Assembly: GCF_900103665.1 (NCBI RefSeq)
Contig: NZ_FNGY01000003.1
Location: 62,001 to 126,000, forward strand
Source: Pedobacter steynii
GTDB taxonomy: Bacteria > Bacteroidota > Bacteroidia > Sphingobacteriales > Sphingobacteriaceae
Reading direction: 5' to 3'
DNA: 64,000 bases
The translations under genes and the position numbers were made by a program. The first letter of the stretch is position 1. Every line of letters starts with the position of its first letter. Positions 16,630-25,802 of the stretch are shown here, piece by piece. Below the pieces are notes generated by a model. That model was given only the letters and a program-made list of their open reading frames with translations. It did no database searches and was not told the DNA's origin.

Positions 16630-17683
16630 TGTTCTTTTTGATATGTACGGTAACGCTCATTCCGGCATTCAGATTCGATAAGGACTCCATGGCTCCTTCG
16701 AGGCGGATTCTTACCGGGATTCTTTGTGCAATTTTCACGAAATTCCCCGTCGCATTATCCGGAGGTAAAAGAGAAAACCTGGACCCTGTAGCCGCTGATA
16801 AGGATTCTATTTTTCCTGAAAATTCTCTCCCCGGAAAAGCATCTACTTCGATGGCGACCGGCTCTCCGACATACATCTTCCCAATCTGTGTTTCTTTAAA
16901 ATTGGCGATCACCCATTTCCCTGCATCGCGATCTACGATATAAGCAATCGTTTGACCGCTTTGCACCAATTGACCCGGCTGAATCGTTCTTCTTCCCATC
17001 TTTCCGTTATAAGGCGCTACAATTACCGTATAAGAGGTATTGAGGTCGTTCCTTTTTACCACCGCCGCTCTCCGCTGAATTTCAGAAAGCAACACTTCAG
17101 TCTGTGCCCTGATGTCGTTTGTTTTGGAAAGGGCAGCAGCATAATCTTCCTGAGCGGCATTGTACTCCGCCTGCGCAACTTCCAGCATACTTTGCATACT
17201 TTCCAGTTGCTGGCGGGTAGCAGATTCGGCATCGAACAGCTTTTTATAGCGGTCGTATTCTGCCTGCTGTTTCCATAGTTTTGCTTTCGCCGCAGCGATT
17301 TTTGCTTTGCTCGCTCCTGCGCTTGTTCCGGCAGTCTGAATGTTACTCTGCAATACAGAAACCTGGGCTTTGGCATTGGACAATGAAGCCTGGGCCTCGT
17401 CCTGCTGCACGGTATAGTCACTATCATCGATCACCAGGAGGGTATCTCCTTTTTTCACTTCCTGATTCTCTACATATCGTACCGATTTGATATAACCATT
17501 TACCCTTGACGTTACCGGATTGATATATTCTTCCACCTGGGCATCATTGGTATCCTCATATTTTAAATAAGTAAATACCGTTCTTGTTCCCCAAAACAGC
17601 AATACGACCACTACAATGGCCGCAATCACGGTCGTGACACCTGAAATTATTCTATCTGTTTTATTTTGTTGTTTAGTGCTCAT
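16622..17683 (-). CDS. HlyD/EmrA family periplasmic adaptor
   Basis: A 353-residue membrane-fusion protein. One N-terminal membrane helix (about 14-36, ISGVTTVIAAIVVVVLLFWG) is followed by a barrel-sandwich start (NDAQVEEYINPVTSRVNGYI, VKKGDTLLVIDDSDYTVQQD), an alpha-helical hairpin rich in Ala/Gln/Lys (about 85-205), and the second half of the lipoyl and beta-barrel domains (VIVAPYNGKMGRRTIQPGQL, AIEVDAFPGREFSGKIESLS). It bridges the MFS transporter to the TolC-like channel. It begins 2 nt after tolC ends and overlaps the MFS gene by 8 nt, so the three are one translationally coupled operon. Confidence 0.92.
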   Translation of the reverse strand: MSTKQQNKTDRIISGVTTVIAAIVVVVLLFWGTRTVFTYLKYEDTNDAQVEEYINPVTSRVNGYIKSVRYVENQEVKKGDTLLVIDDSDYTVQQDEAQASLSNAKAQVSVLQSNIQTAGTSAGASKAKIAAAKAKLWKQQAEYDRYKKLFDAESATRQQLESMQSMLEVAQAEYNAAQEDYAAALSKTNDIRAQTEVLLSEIQRRAAVVKRNDLNTSYTVIVAPYNGKMGRRTIQPGQLVQSGQTIAYIVDRDAGKWVIANFKETQIGKMYVGEPVAIEVDAFPGREFSGKIESLSAATGSRFSLLPPDNATGNFVKIAQRIPVRIRLEGAMESLSNLNAGMSVTVHIKKNND

Positions 17684-17685
17684 TT

Positions 17686-19026
17686 TTATAGGGTGCCTAC
17701 TGCTTTTTGTAATTGATAATATTGAATTCTGGCGTTTACTTTTGCGGTCGTCAGTTCAAACCTCGATTGTAACAACTGCGTTTCTGCGTCCAGCAGATCG
17801 GTTAATAAAGCCAACTGGTTGAAATACGTGTTTTGTACAATGCGGTAACTTTCTGAAGCCTGTGTAATGTTTTCTGAGGCCACTTCTATTCTTTTCAGCG
17901 ATTCTGTATACCGGATATAATATTCCTGAACTTCCTGGCGCAGGTTTTCCTTTACTTCTTCATCCTCCACTTCCTGCCTGTGCAACTGGATTTCCGCCAC
18001 TTTCACTTTGTGTTTATTCGTATAAAAGGAAGAAACAGGTATTTTTAACTTAATCCCGGCCATTCCATTGCTATACAGTGAAAGGGCATAAGGATAGAAT
18101 TGGATTTGAGGATAAGCATACATATACTCCCCGAACAAGCCAATTGAAGGAAGCACATTGGATTTTATTTGCTTCAGCTTTAGTGCACTCAGCTCCTGTT
18201 CTTTTTCCGAAATCCGAACTTTAAAGGAACCTGACTCGGCTTCAGACAGGTAATCTGACAATCCTTTTAACATTACAGGATCGGCTTCCGTGTCAGAAAC
18301 GACCGGGTTCAACCGCACATCATCTGCCCTGCCGGTTAAAAGGTTCAGCTTTTGCGAGGCGATTACAATGCTGTTCTCAATTTCGGTCAGCATCATTCTC
18401 TGTCTCGACAAGCGCAGTTCGGCGCGCAGGACATCACTTTTTAACACCGTACCATTTTTATACAATTCGTTGATTTCATGGAGCTGCTTTTCCCGGTCTT
18501 TAATGTCTTGTTGCAGCAACAGCTGATAAGATTTATTGCGGTATACATCGTAAAAATAAACCGCTGCGATATAATGGATTTCCTGCTTAGTCAGGTTCTT
18601 TCTGGCGGTCGCCAGCTCATTCTCCCTCCTCGATACAGCAATCTCCCTATTGGTTTTTCCGCCGTTATAAATGTTCAGATAAGCATCTGCAGAAACCTTG
18701 TAATATTTAGGCTCTACCGGATACTGTGAGGGCGTATGAAACAAGCCTTTTTCGTAAATCGGCATTTGAAAAATATACGCCAGTACGCCATTGGCAGCAA
18801 TTTCAGGTAGTCTTTCTGATCTGGCCACCTGAATACCGGCTTCTGCAGCCAATACCTCCAGCTGCTTCATCTGAAGCTTCCTGCTATTGCTGTCGGTTAA
18901 TTGCCAGACCTCTTTGATGGTCAATGGGATTTCAGGACTAAAAGGGTGTTGTGCATGGACGAAAAGAGAGGATAAAAGAACGGACATGCACATCCCAAAC
19001 TTTCTTTTATACGGACTAAAATTCAT
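17686..19026 (-). CDS. TolC family outer-membrane efflux channel
   Basis: A 446-residue protein with a signal peptide (KFGMCMSVLLSSLFVHAQHP) and the duplicated TolC/OEP structure: two halves, each made of long coiled-coil helices and short strands (LTIKEVWQLTDSNSRKLQMK, GVQVAR-type start IQVARSERLPEIAANGVLAY; second half KVRISEKEQELSALKLKQIK, SYRIVQNTYFNQLALLTDLL). It is the outer-membrane exit duct of the adjacent pump. It is first in the operon, and the AraC regulator diverges from it across an 85-nt gap that should hold both promoters. Confidence 0.92.
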   Translation of the reverse strand: MNFSPYKRKFGMCMSVLLSSLFVHAQHPFSPEIPLTIKEVWQLTDSNSRKLQMKQLEVLAAEAGIQVARSERLPEIAANGVLAYIFQMPIYEKGLFHTPSQYPVEPKYYKVSADAYLNIYNGGKTNREIAVSRRENELATARKNLTKQEIHYIAAVYFYDVYRNKSYQLLLQQDIKDREKQLHEINELYKNGTVLKSDVLRAELRLSRQRMMLTEIENSIVIASQKLNLLTGRADDVRLNPVVSDTEADPVMLKGLSDYLSEAESGSFKVRISEKEQELSALKLKQIKSNVLPSIGLFGEYMYAYPQIQFYPYALSLYSNGMAGIKLKIPVSSFYTNKHKVKVAEIQLHRQEVEDEEVKENLRQEVQEYYIRYTESLKRIEVASENITQASESYRIVQNTYFNQLALLTDLLDAETQLLQSRFELTTAKVNARIQYYQLQKAVGTL

Positions 19027-19088
19027 ATAGATTAATTAATGGCACAAATTTCGGATAAGAATTGTTTCTTTATTTTATCTAAACCGAC

Positions 19089-19096
19089 ATATATTT
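19089..19096 (+). promoter_or_regulatory. -7 box of the araC-type regulator gene
   Basis: TATATTTG (exact TAnnTTTG), 15 nt before the ATG at 19112, giving a very short leader. The same 85-nt gap must contain the minus-strand efflux promoter, for which GAAATTTG at 19054-19047 is a weaker candidate, so one regulator-bound site could control both directions. Confidence 0.55.
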
Positions 19097-19111
19097 GTTC
19101 AAACCAGCCAC

Positions 19112-19927
19112 ATGAATACCTTAAGCAACGAATCCTTACTCTCTGCAATTGATGCGCATCAGGAAAGCACTTATGTATGGCATAGTAAATTTGAAGACCG
19201 TTTCCGGCACCATAAACACATCAAGGGGCAGTTAACCTATGTGGAAGGGGGAGTGATTTTTCTTTATGCGAACGACAAATCCTATTTTATTCCGGCACGT
19301 CATTACCTTTGGATTCCTGCCGGTGTGGAGCATCATTTGCAACACCGTTACCGCGCAGCCATTGTCCGCAATATTTATTTTGATACGGCCCCCGAAGAGG
19401 ATAATCCTTTTTTTGACCATATCGGAATTTACCCGGTGAATGGGCTGTTACTGGAAATGCTTAAATTTTCTGAGCATTGGAATGGCGACATTTTTCCAGG
19501 AACACATGAGTATGGCTTTTTAAACACGATACAAAATATACTCCCTACCATCAGCAAGCATCCTTTACCTATTGTCGTACCCACTACAGATAATGAAAGA
19601 CTGAGGCCGGTGCTCTTGTATATTCATCAGCATCTGGCGGACGACCTGACGCTGGAGGTCATCGCTGCTGCAACAGGTTTTAGTGAACGTACCTTATCGA
19701 GGGTATTCCAGGCTTCCCTGGACATTTCTTTTTTTCAATATTTGAAACTCGTCAGGATCACTAAAGCCATGGAGAAACTCCTGGAAAGCGACCTCACCAT
19801 TAGCGAAATCGCTTATGAGGTTGGTTACGATAGCATCTCCTCCTTTAGCAATACTTTCTTCCAGATGACCGGACGAAGGCCTTCCACCTTCAAAGAATTA
19901 AAAATAGCGAGCTTAGATACGGATTAG
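19112..19927 (+). CDS. AraC family transcriptional regulator
   Basis: A 271-residue regulator with an N-terminal cupin-type sensor domain (about 15-130, HHKHIKGQLTYVEGGVIFLY, FIPARHYLWIPAGVEHHLQH) and a C-terminal double helix-turn-helix (about 165-265, DDLTLEVIAAATGFSERTLS, ISEIAYEVGYDSISSFSNTF, TGRRPSTFKEL). It is divergent from the TolC-HlyD-MFS operon and is its most probable local regulator, responding to a small-molecule substrate of the pump; that link is positional inference. Its 3' end overlaps the convergent GNAT gene by 4 nt. Confidence 0.92.
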   Translation: MNTLSNESLLSAIDAHQESTYVWHSKFEDRFRHHKHIKGQLTYVEGGVIFLYANDKSYFIPARHYLWIPAGVEHHLQHRYRAAIVRNIYFDTAPEEDNPFFDHIGIYPVNGLLLEMLKFSEHWNGDIFPGTHEYGFLNTIQNILPTISKHPLPIVVPTTDNERLRPVLLYIHQHLADDLTLEVIAAATGFSERTLSRVFQASLDISFFQYLKLVRITKAMEKLLESDLTISEIAYEVGYDSISSFSNTFFQMTGRRPSTFKELKIASLDTD

Positions 19928-20397
19928 TTACCGGCTTCTTCTTCAGGTTCGGTGTGTTGTCTGAGTTGTTTTGGTCCCTGAGGCCAGATATAACAGGTGG
20001 ACTGTTTTTTCCATCCCAGACTCTTGTAAAAATCTCCTTTTCCAGGAGCAGCAGTTAAGTTTACGAAATGATAATTATCACCCAGCTGTTCATTCAGGGT
20101 TTTGACCAGATATTTACCCAACCCATTTCCCTGGAAGTCGGGATCAACAATAATATCTGCCAATACTGCATAATACCTTCCGTCGTCTACCGTCCTTCCA
20201 AAAGCAATCAGCTGATCTTCCTTATAAATGAATAGTGTCCAGCTGCTTCTTCTGAATGCGGCTTCTATTTCTGCTTCTTCCCTTTTCCTCCAGTCTACCT
20301 TAGAAAACAGCTCACATACGTAAGTCCAGTCCACAGTGGATAAATCAGGGTTGATTTTATAAGTAAGGTCATTCGCATGTATTTTGTTCGGAGACAT
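19924..20397 (-). CDS. GNAT family N-acetyltransferase
   Basis: About 157 residues from the ATG at 20397 (start MSPNKIHANDLTYKINPDLS). An in-frame upstream ATG at 20427 lies inside the predicted promoter, so it is unlikely to be used. The GNAT fold shows in AFGRTVDDGRYYAVLADIIV, the acetyl-CoA loop DPDFQGNGLGKYLVKTLNEQ and the C-terminal VNLTAAPGKGDFYKSLGWKK. It acetylates an unknown amine in the cytosol. The C-terminal tail GPKQLRQHTEPEEEAGN is extra to the core. It converges on the AraC gene with a 4-nt overlap. Confidence 0.88.
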   Translation of the reverse strand: MSPNKIHANDLTYKINPDLSTVDWTYVCELFSKVDWRKREEAEIEAAFRRSSWTLFIYKEDQLIAFGRTVDDGRYYAVLADIIVDPDFQGNGLGKYLVKTLNEQLGDNYHFVNLTAAPGKGDFYKSLGWKKQSTCYIWPQGPKQLRQHTEPEEEAGN

Positions 20398-20424
20398 ATT
20401 TATCTTAAAGATTTTAATTGGGCA

Positions 20425-20432
20425 CAAATATC
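20425..20432 (-). promoter_or_regulatory. Probable -7 box of the GNAT gene
   Basis: Minus strand 20432-20425 reads GATATTTG, followed by TGCCC; it matches TAnnTTTG in the TTTG part. It lies 27 nt before the ATG at 20397 and argues against the alternative ATG at 20427. Similar GATATTTG boxes precede rpmE2 and the gene at 47847-48383. Confidence 0.45.
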
Positions 20433-20610
20433 AATAAATAATTCTTTTCTATTTAACCCTTTGGATGATTGTGGAAAAATGTAGGTATTAATCAAAAGTT
20501 ATATTCCGGTTGCCACAACAGATCGAATTGTTACAGTGTAGAAAAACAAAAAAATAGAATTTTTCTTCTGAGGAAAAACAGCTATAATTGCCTAAAATAA
20601 TTAACCACTC

Positions 20611-22614
20611 ATGAATAAGATAAAGCTGCTGTTATCCGGCATTTTCTTCCTGGCTTCGCTCTGCTCCTACGCTCAGAATAAACCTGTTACCCCAAAAAAC
20701 TTCAAATATGGAAAGATCGATCCTACAGAATTCGACACCAAAGTAACGGGTATAGATTCTGCCGCCGCAGCCGTGGCATTGTTCGACGTGGGTAAAGGCT
20801 GGTTTGAATTAAGTCCTAAAACCAATGATTTTGTCTATGTATTTGAACGGCATACCCGTTATAAGATCATCAATAAAAATGGCTATGACCTCGCGAATTT
20901 AGAGATCCAGTTTTACAAAAAAAATAGCTATGAAACCTCACTCGACTATATGGAGGCAGCTACCTATAACATGGAAAATGGTAAAATGGTGGTGAGCAAG
21001 ATCAATAAAGACGCTAAGTTTTCTGAAAAACAGGACAAGAACTTCACCATGAAGAAATTCACCCTTCCCAATGTAAAGGAAGGTGCTATCATAGAATATA
21101 AATACCGGACGCGTTCTGACTTTACCTTCACACTCAGTCCCTGGTATTTTCAGAAAGAGATTCCCGTTTTATACTCCAGCCTTCAGATCAGAATTCCTGA
21201 ATATTACACTTACAAAACAACAGCCGGAGGTTTTGTTCATTTAAATCCGAGTCATGAGCCGCAAAATCAAACCTTTATGCTGAAAGGAGATCAACTCTCT
21301 ACAGTGGTTAACCAGAGCACCTATATTGCTGAAAATGTTCCGGCCCTAAAAACAGAACGTTTCATTACCACCCTGAGGGATTATGTGAGCAAGATTGAGT
21401 TTGAATTGAGTGCCACGCGTTTTCCGGGTGCGATGTATCAGGAGCATACCTCCAGCTGGCCAAAGATCGTGAAGATGTTAAAAGAAAATGAAAAGTTTGG
21501 CACCTTCACTGATAAGAGAAGTTACCATAAAAACCTGGTTCAACAACTGATCAAAGGGGAAAAGAATCAGGACAGCATCGTCAAAATCCTCTTTAACTAT
21601 GTAAAAAATAATGTAAAATGGGATGATGACAACAGCAAGTATGCGACGGTTTCAAATCCAAAAGCGGTTTTTGAGAAGAAATCAGGGAATTCCGCAGACA
21701 TCAACCTGAGTTTATATAGCTTATTGAATGAAACAGACCTTAAAGCATTTCCCGTATTGCTCAGTACCAGATCCAATGGGATGCATCCCGGATTCCCAAT
21801 GCTGACGCAGTTTGACAATGTGATCGTAGCTGTGCAGACCGGCGAAAAGTACCTCCTTCTGGATGCGACAGACAAGAACCATACCCCAGGATTAATTTCT
21901 TACGAAAACCTTAATCACGAAGGATTCAAGGTAGATATGGCATCGGAAAACGGGGAATGGATTTCTCTTGAAGAAGATAAAATCAGCCGGAAAAACATCA
22001 CCTATAGTCTGGTGCTCGATGCCGAAAATAAATTATCAGGCAAGCTATTTCTTTCCTTCACGAACTATGAAGGATTGGAGCACCGCGATAGCTATCATGC
22101 CGCGGCAAATGAAGAAGAATACCTGAAGAAATATAAAGGAGACAAACCCGGACTAAGCGTTAAGAACTACCAGGTCACAAATTTAAATCTCGTGGAAGAG
22201 CCTTTAGCAGAAGTGATGGATGTGCTGATCGAGGATAACGTGGAAGAAGCCGGTAATTTAGTATACCTCAGCCCCTTGTTGTATGACCGGACTAAAGAAA
22301 ACCCATTCAAACTGGAAGAGCGTAAATTCCCTGTAGATTTTGGCTATCCTACGGAGGAGAATTACCGCATTACCATTGATTTTCCTACAGGATATCAACT
22401 GGACAAGACGCCAAAAAATGAAAAAATTGTATTACCGGATGAGAGTGCCTCTTTTACTTTTATGACGGCAACAGAGGCAAACAAACTCTTACTATCCAGC
22501 AAAATCACCCTTAAAAAAGCGTTTTATACGCCGGAAGAATATCAGGACTTAAAAGAACTGTTTAAAAACATTGTGAGAAAGCAGGCGGAACAAATCGTAT
22601 TTAAAAAGATTTAA
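20611..22614 (+). CDS. DUF3857 / transglutaminase-fold protein lacking the catalytic Cys-His pair
   Basis: A 667-residue exported protein (signal LLLSGIFFLASLCSYAQNKP). The N-terminal DUF3857 beta domain (about 60-240, FVYVFERHTRYKIINKNGYD, GAIIEYKYRTRSDFTFTLSP) is followed by a transglutaminase-like domain (about 300-440) and a C-terminal beta domain (about 470-650). In the transglutaminase core, the position where active relatives have GDCK reads GNSAD, and the His position reads FDNVIVAV, so the Cys and His appear replaced. The final Asp region LLLDATDKNHTPG remains. It is therefore likely a non-enzymatic binding or scaffolding member. It is translationally coupled (TAATG, 1-nt overlap) to the next gene, an apparently active paralogue. 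Confidence 0.85.
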   Translation: MNKIKLLLSGIFFLASLCSYAQNKPVTPKNFKYGKIDPTEFDTKVTGIDSAAAAVALFDVGKGWFELSPKTNDFVYVFERHTRYKIINKNGYDLANLEIQFYKKNSYETSLDYMEAATYNMENGKMVVSKINKDAKFSEKQDKNFTMKKFTLPNVKEGAIIEYKYRTRSDFTFTLSPWYFQKEIPVLYSSLQIRIPEYYTYKTTAGGFVHLNPSHEPQNQTFMLKGDQLSTVVNQSTYIAENVPALKTERFITTLRDYVSKIEFELSATRFPGAMYQEHTSSWPKIVKMLKENEKFGTFTDKRSYHKNLVQQLIKGEKNQDSIVKILFNYVKNNVKWDDDNSKYATVSNPKAVFEKKSGNSADINLSLYSLLNETDLKAFPVLLSTRSNGMHPGFPMLTQFDNVIVAVQTGEKYLLLDATDKNHTPGLISYENLNHEGFKVDMASENGEWISLEEDKISRKNITYSLVLDAENKLSGKLFLSFTNYEGLEHRDSYHAAANEEEYLKKYKGDKPGLSVKNYQVTNLNLVEEPLAEVMDVLIEDNVEEAGNLVYLSPLLYDRTKENPFKLEERKFPVDFGYPTEENYRITIDFPTGYQLDKTPKNEKIVLPDESASFTFMTATEANKLLLSSKITLKKAFYTPEEYQDLKELFKNIVRKQAEQIVFKKI

Positions 22615-24512
22615 TGAAACAGAAATTAATGTTGACGGCCATGCTGAGCTTTGCCGGGATCTGTAGCTATGCACAGGGAGAATATGATGTCAGCAAAATT
22701 CCTGCTGCGCTAACGGAAAATGCCGCCCTTGTGGTCAGAAATGAAGAAATGGTCTATGAGGTTAAGGGCTTGGGAACTGCCAGACAAGATTATAAAACAG
22801 CGGTCACCATTTTAAATAAAAAGGGAGAAGGTGCCTCTAACATGTATGAGCATTATGATAAATTCTCCAATGTTTACAATTTAAAAGCAACGCTTTACGA
22901 TGCAAAAGGAGCCAAAATAAAGGAATATCGTTCTTCTGATTTCAAAGACGGGAGTGCTGTATCAGGAGGCACACTATATTCGGATAGCAGAATAAAGTAC
23001 ATGGAATTTTTATATGCTTCTTTCCCTTATACGATTGAATACAGCTATAGCGTCGATTACAGCGGCATTCTAAACTACCCTTCCTGGAATCCGGCATCCT
23101 CTTGGGCAATGGCAGTAGAGAAATCGTCCTATACTTTTAAGATCCCGAAATCATTTAGCTTTAAACGGCTGAACAGCGTTGGATTGAAAACGGATTCTAC
23201 GGCGGTAAAAGACCTGATGCAGTATCAATGGTCCTGCACTGCTGTCCCTGCATTGGTCCATGAACCCATGAGTACGGGATTAAAGACGGTAACGCCATGG
23301 GTCAGCCTGGCTCCCAATCAGTTTGAATATGACAGTTCCAAAGCAAACATTGAAAACTGGCAAAATCTGGGCATCTGGTTATACCAGTTGAGCAGTGGAT
23401 CCCAGGTTTTACCGGAATCAGCAAAATCAAAAGTGCAGGCGCTCATCAAAGATGCCAAATCACCAAAAGAAAAAATCAAACGGCTTTACCGCTATTTACA
23501 GGAAAACACGAGGTATGTGGGCGTTCAGCTTGGTATCGGTGGGTTTACCCCTATCGTTGCCGAGAAAGTATCTACAGTGAACTATGGAGATTGTAAAGGT
23601 CTTTCCAATTACATGAAAGCGATGCTTCAGGAAGCTGGAATTAAATCAAACCTGGTTGTGATCGGGAATGGCATGCCTTCTCTTAACCGCAAATATGCCA
23701 GTATGAATCAGGCCAATCACATGATTCTTTGTGTCCCTTTAGAAAAAGATACGACCTGGCTGGAATGTACGAGTTCTTATGATCCAACGGGTTTTATCGG
23801 AAATAACAATTCCGGCAGAACGGTTTTATTGGTGACAGAAGATGGTGGTAAACTCGTGGAAACCCCGCTTTTGAATGCTTCCGCCAATTATATGAAACGA
23901 AGTACAAAAGTTAACCTAAATGAAGAAGGCAGTGCAGACATCCAGATTGACACCAAATATGCAAACGCACAATATGAAGACAACATTGGATTAATGCTGA
24001 TAGAGCCTGTAACGCAGCGTAAAAACATCATGAATTCCCTGGGCATCCCGAATATGGAGATCAGCTCGCTGAAGTATACCCAGCCGGATAAAGATCAGCC
24101 TTTACTGAATGAAAGCATCAGCCTGAAAAGCAGTCAGCTGTTAACCGGAGGTGGTGGGAAAATGTTCATCACCATGAACCTGTTGAACAGACAGGAAAAT
24201 ACGCTGACACCAATTGAAAAGCGCAAGACTCCTTTCTCGCTTAATTATGGTTACCTGGATGAAGATGAGGTCATATACACCATCCCAAAGGGATTTAAAG
24301 TAGAATTTATCCCTAAGGATATTCTGATCGAGTCTGAATTTGGAAAATATACGGCAAAGGTTGTTGCCAAAGATAATACCCTTATCTACACGCGGACAAA
24401 GTCTATCATTAACAAACAATATCCTGCTGAAAAATACAATGATTATGTCGCTTTTCATAAAAAGCTGTATCAGGCGGACAAACAAAAAGGTATCCTGGCT
24501 AAAATAGAATAG
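22614..24512 (+). CDS. DUF3857 and transglutaminase domain protein, catalytic residues present
   Basis: A 632-residue exported protein (signal LMLTAMLSFAGICSYAQGEY) with the same architecture as its upstream partner: DUF3857 domain (about 40-240), transglutaminase core (about 270-400) and C-terminal beta domain. The core contains RYVGVQLGIGGFTPIVAEKV, then YGDCKGLSNYMKAMLQEAGI with the expected nucleophilic Cys, NHMILCVPLEKDTTWLECTS with the His, and the following Asp (SYDPTGF). It may cleave or cross-link amide bonds in the periplasm; the substrate is unknown. The pair of one degenerate and one complete member suggests a heteromeric complex. The coding end overlaps a terminator hairpin. Confidence 0.87.
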   Translation: MKQKLMLTAMLSFAGICSYAQGEYDVSKIPAALTENAALVVRNEEMVYEVKGLGTARQDYKTAVTILNKKGEGASNMYEHYDKFSNVYNLKATLYDAKGAKIKEYRSSDFKDGSAVSGGTLYSDSRIKYMEFLYASFPYTIEYSYSVDYSGILNYPSWNPASSWAMAVEKSSYTFKIPKSFSFKRLNSVGLKTDSTAVKDLMQYQWSCTAVPALVHEPMSTGLKTVTPWVSLAPNQFEYDSSKANIENWQNLGIWLYQLSSGSQVLPESAKSKVQALIKDAKSPKEKIKRLYRYLQENTRYVGVQLGIGGFTPIVAEKVSTVNYGDCKGLSNYMKAMLQEAGIKSNLVVIGNGMPSLNRKYASMNQANHMILCVPLEKDTTWLECTSSYDPTGFIGNNNSGRTVLLVTEDGGKLVETPLLNASANYMKRSTKVNLNEEGSADIQIDTKYANAQYEDNIGLMLIEPVTQRKNIMNSLGIPNMEISSLKYTQPDKDQPLLNESISLKSSQLLTGGGGKMFITMNLLNRQENTLTPIEKRKTPFSLNYGYLDEDEVIYTIPKGFKVEFIPKDILIESEFGKYTAKVVAKDNTLIYTRTKSIINKQYPAEKYNDYVAFHKKLYQADKQKGILAKIE

Positions 24513-24530
24513 CCAGGATATTTCCTTTTA
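24491..24530. terminator. Terminator hairpin overlapping the end of the transglutaminase gene
   Basis: Stem TATCCTGGCT (24491-24500) with AGCCAGGATA (24511-24520), 10-nt loop, then TTTCCTTTTATTT. The left arm is coding and the stop codon (24510-24512) is at the foot of the right arm. The hairpin lies between convergent genes and may serve both. Confidence 0.65.
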
Positions 24531-25802
24531 TTTCTTTCCAACCACGACTTTGGTAAAGTCGGCAGGATTTAAATATTGATTGGCCAGCTGTTTCAGTTCT
24601 TCAGCGGTAATCGTTTTTACGGTTTCGATATAGTTATCGTAATAGGTATAATCCAAACCTGAGAAATAAGCATTTTTAAACTTGTCGGCATGAGAGAAAG
24701 CATTCTCCAGACTACCCAGCATTGACCCAAGCATGTAATTGCGGACAAGGTTCAATTCTTCTTCAGTCACGGGTTCTGTTCTCAACAGTTCAATCTCTTT
24801 TTCAATCTCCGTCAATGCACTGCTGCAAACGTCTGCTCCTACTTCTGTAGCAATAAAGAAATAACCGGCGTCTTTTAAGGAAACCACTGCAGAACCAATA
24901 CCATAAGTATAACCTTTATCCTCACGGATATTTGCCATCAGTCTGGATCCGAAATAACCACCCAGCAAACAATTCATCACCTGGAATCCCGGAAAATCTT
25001 TATGTTTTCTGGTAATAGCGAGCGCACCCATCCGGATGGCCGACTGGATCGCATCAGGACGCTCAATCAGCACTTCTCCTTTTCTTCCTCCGCTAAACTC
25101 AAATTTGTTGACCACCGATTTTTCGTGGTTGTCCCATTCTTTTCCAAGAAAGTTATTCAGCAGGTCAAATTCTTTTTCTTCGAACTTCCCGGCCACGATA
25201 ATCGTACAGTTTTCGGGTTTATAGGCCGCTTTAAAATAGCTCAATAAATCTGCCTGCTGTACGGCATCGTAATCAGCAGCTTCAATATTAGAACCGTAGG
25301 TAGAATCTCCGAAAATGGCATGCGCAAAATGTTTCCTCGCAAGGAAATCATTCTTCTGCAAGCTCACCTGTAAAGATTGTTTTTGATTCTGGATAAAAAT
25401 GTCCAGTTCCTGTTGAGGAAAAATACTCTCATTAAGGATCGACCTGAGGATCGGCAATACCGCCGCCAGGTGTTTATTTAAAGTATAGACTTTGACACTT
25501 GATTGATCGGCACCATATTCCGTTTGCAGGAAAGCACCGTAATAATCTACTTTTTCTGCAATATCTCTGGCAGTTAGCTTTGCTGTTCCATTATTGATCA
25601 AATGGCTTGCGGCTACCGCCTGAAGGGGTTTTGACTGGTCCCAGTTTACATTTTCAAATATAAACTCAATGCGTACCAGTTCCTGTTTACCTGCATTGAT
25701 CGTAAATACAGGAATCCCATTATCCAGTTGTTGCGTTAATGGTTCAATAAAATTTATTTCATCTACCTGTTTCGATTCAGGCGCTAACGTACGATTAAGC
25801 AT
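24528..25802 (-). CDS. M16 family peptidase subunit without the zinc motif
   Basis: A 424-residue protein with the M16 (insulinase/pitrilysin) fold: DNGIPVFTINAGKQELVRIE, a middle segment KAAYKPENCTIIVAGKFEEK, and the C-terminal GYFGSRLMANIREDKGYTYG motif (the conserved R/Y pair of M16 beta-type subunits). At the place of the HxxEH helix it reads AVAASHLINNGTAKL, with no HxxEH. It is therefore the non-catalytic partner that shapes the substrate chamber, as in M16B heterodimers. No signal peptide is evident, so it may act in the cytosol. Its start overlaps the end of the catalytic partner gene by 8 nt. Confidence 0.9.
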   Translation of the reverse strand: MLNRTLAPESKQVDEINFIEPLTQQLDNGIPVFTINAGKQELVRIEFIFENVNWDQSKPLQAVAASHLINNGTAKLTARDIAEKVDYYGAFLQTEYGADQSSVKVYTLNKHLAAVLPILRSILNESIFPQQELDIFIQNQKQSLQVSLQKNDFLARKHFAHAIFGDSTYGSNIEAADYDAVQQADLLSYFKAAYKPENCTIIVAGKFEEKEFDLLNNFLGKEWDNHEKSVVNKFEFSGGRKGEVLIERPDAIQSAIRMGALAITRKHKDFPGFQVMNCLLGGYFGSRLMANIREDKGYTYGIGSAVVSLKDAGYFFIATEVGADVCSSALTEIEKEIELLRTEPVTEEELNLVRNYMLGSMLGSLENAFSHADKFKNAYFSGLDYTYYDNYIETVKTITAEELKQLANQYLNPADFTKVVVGKK

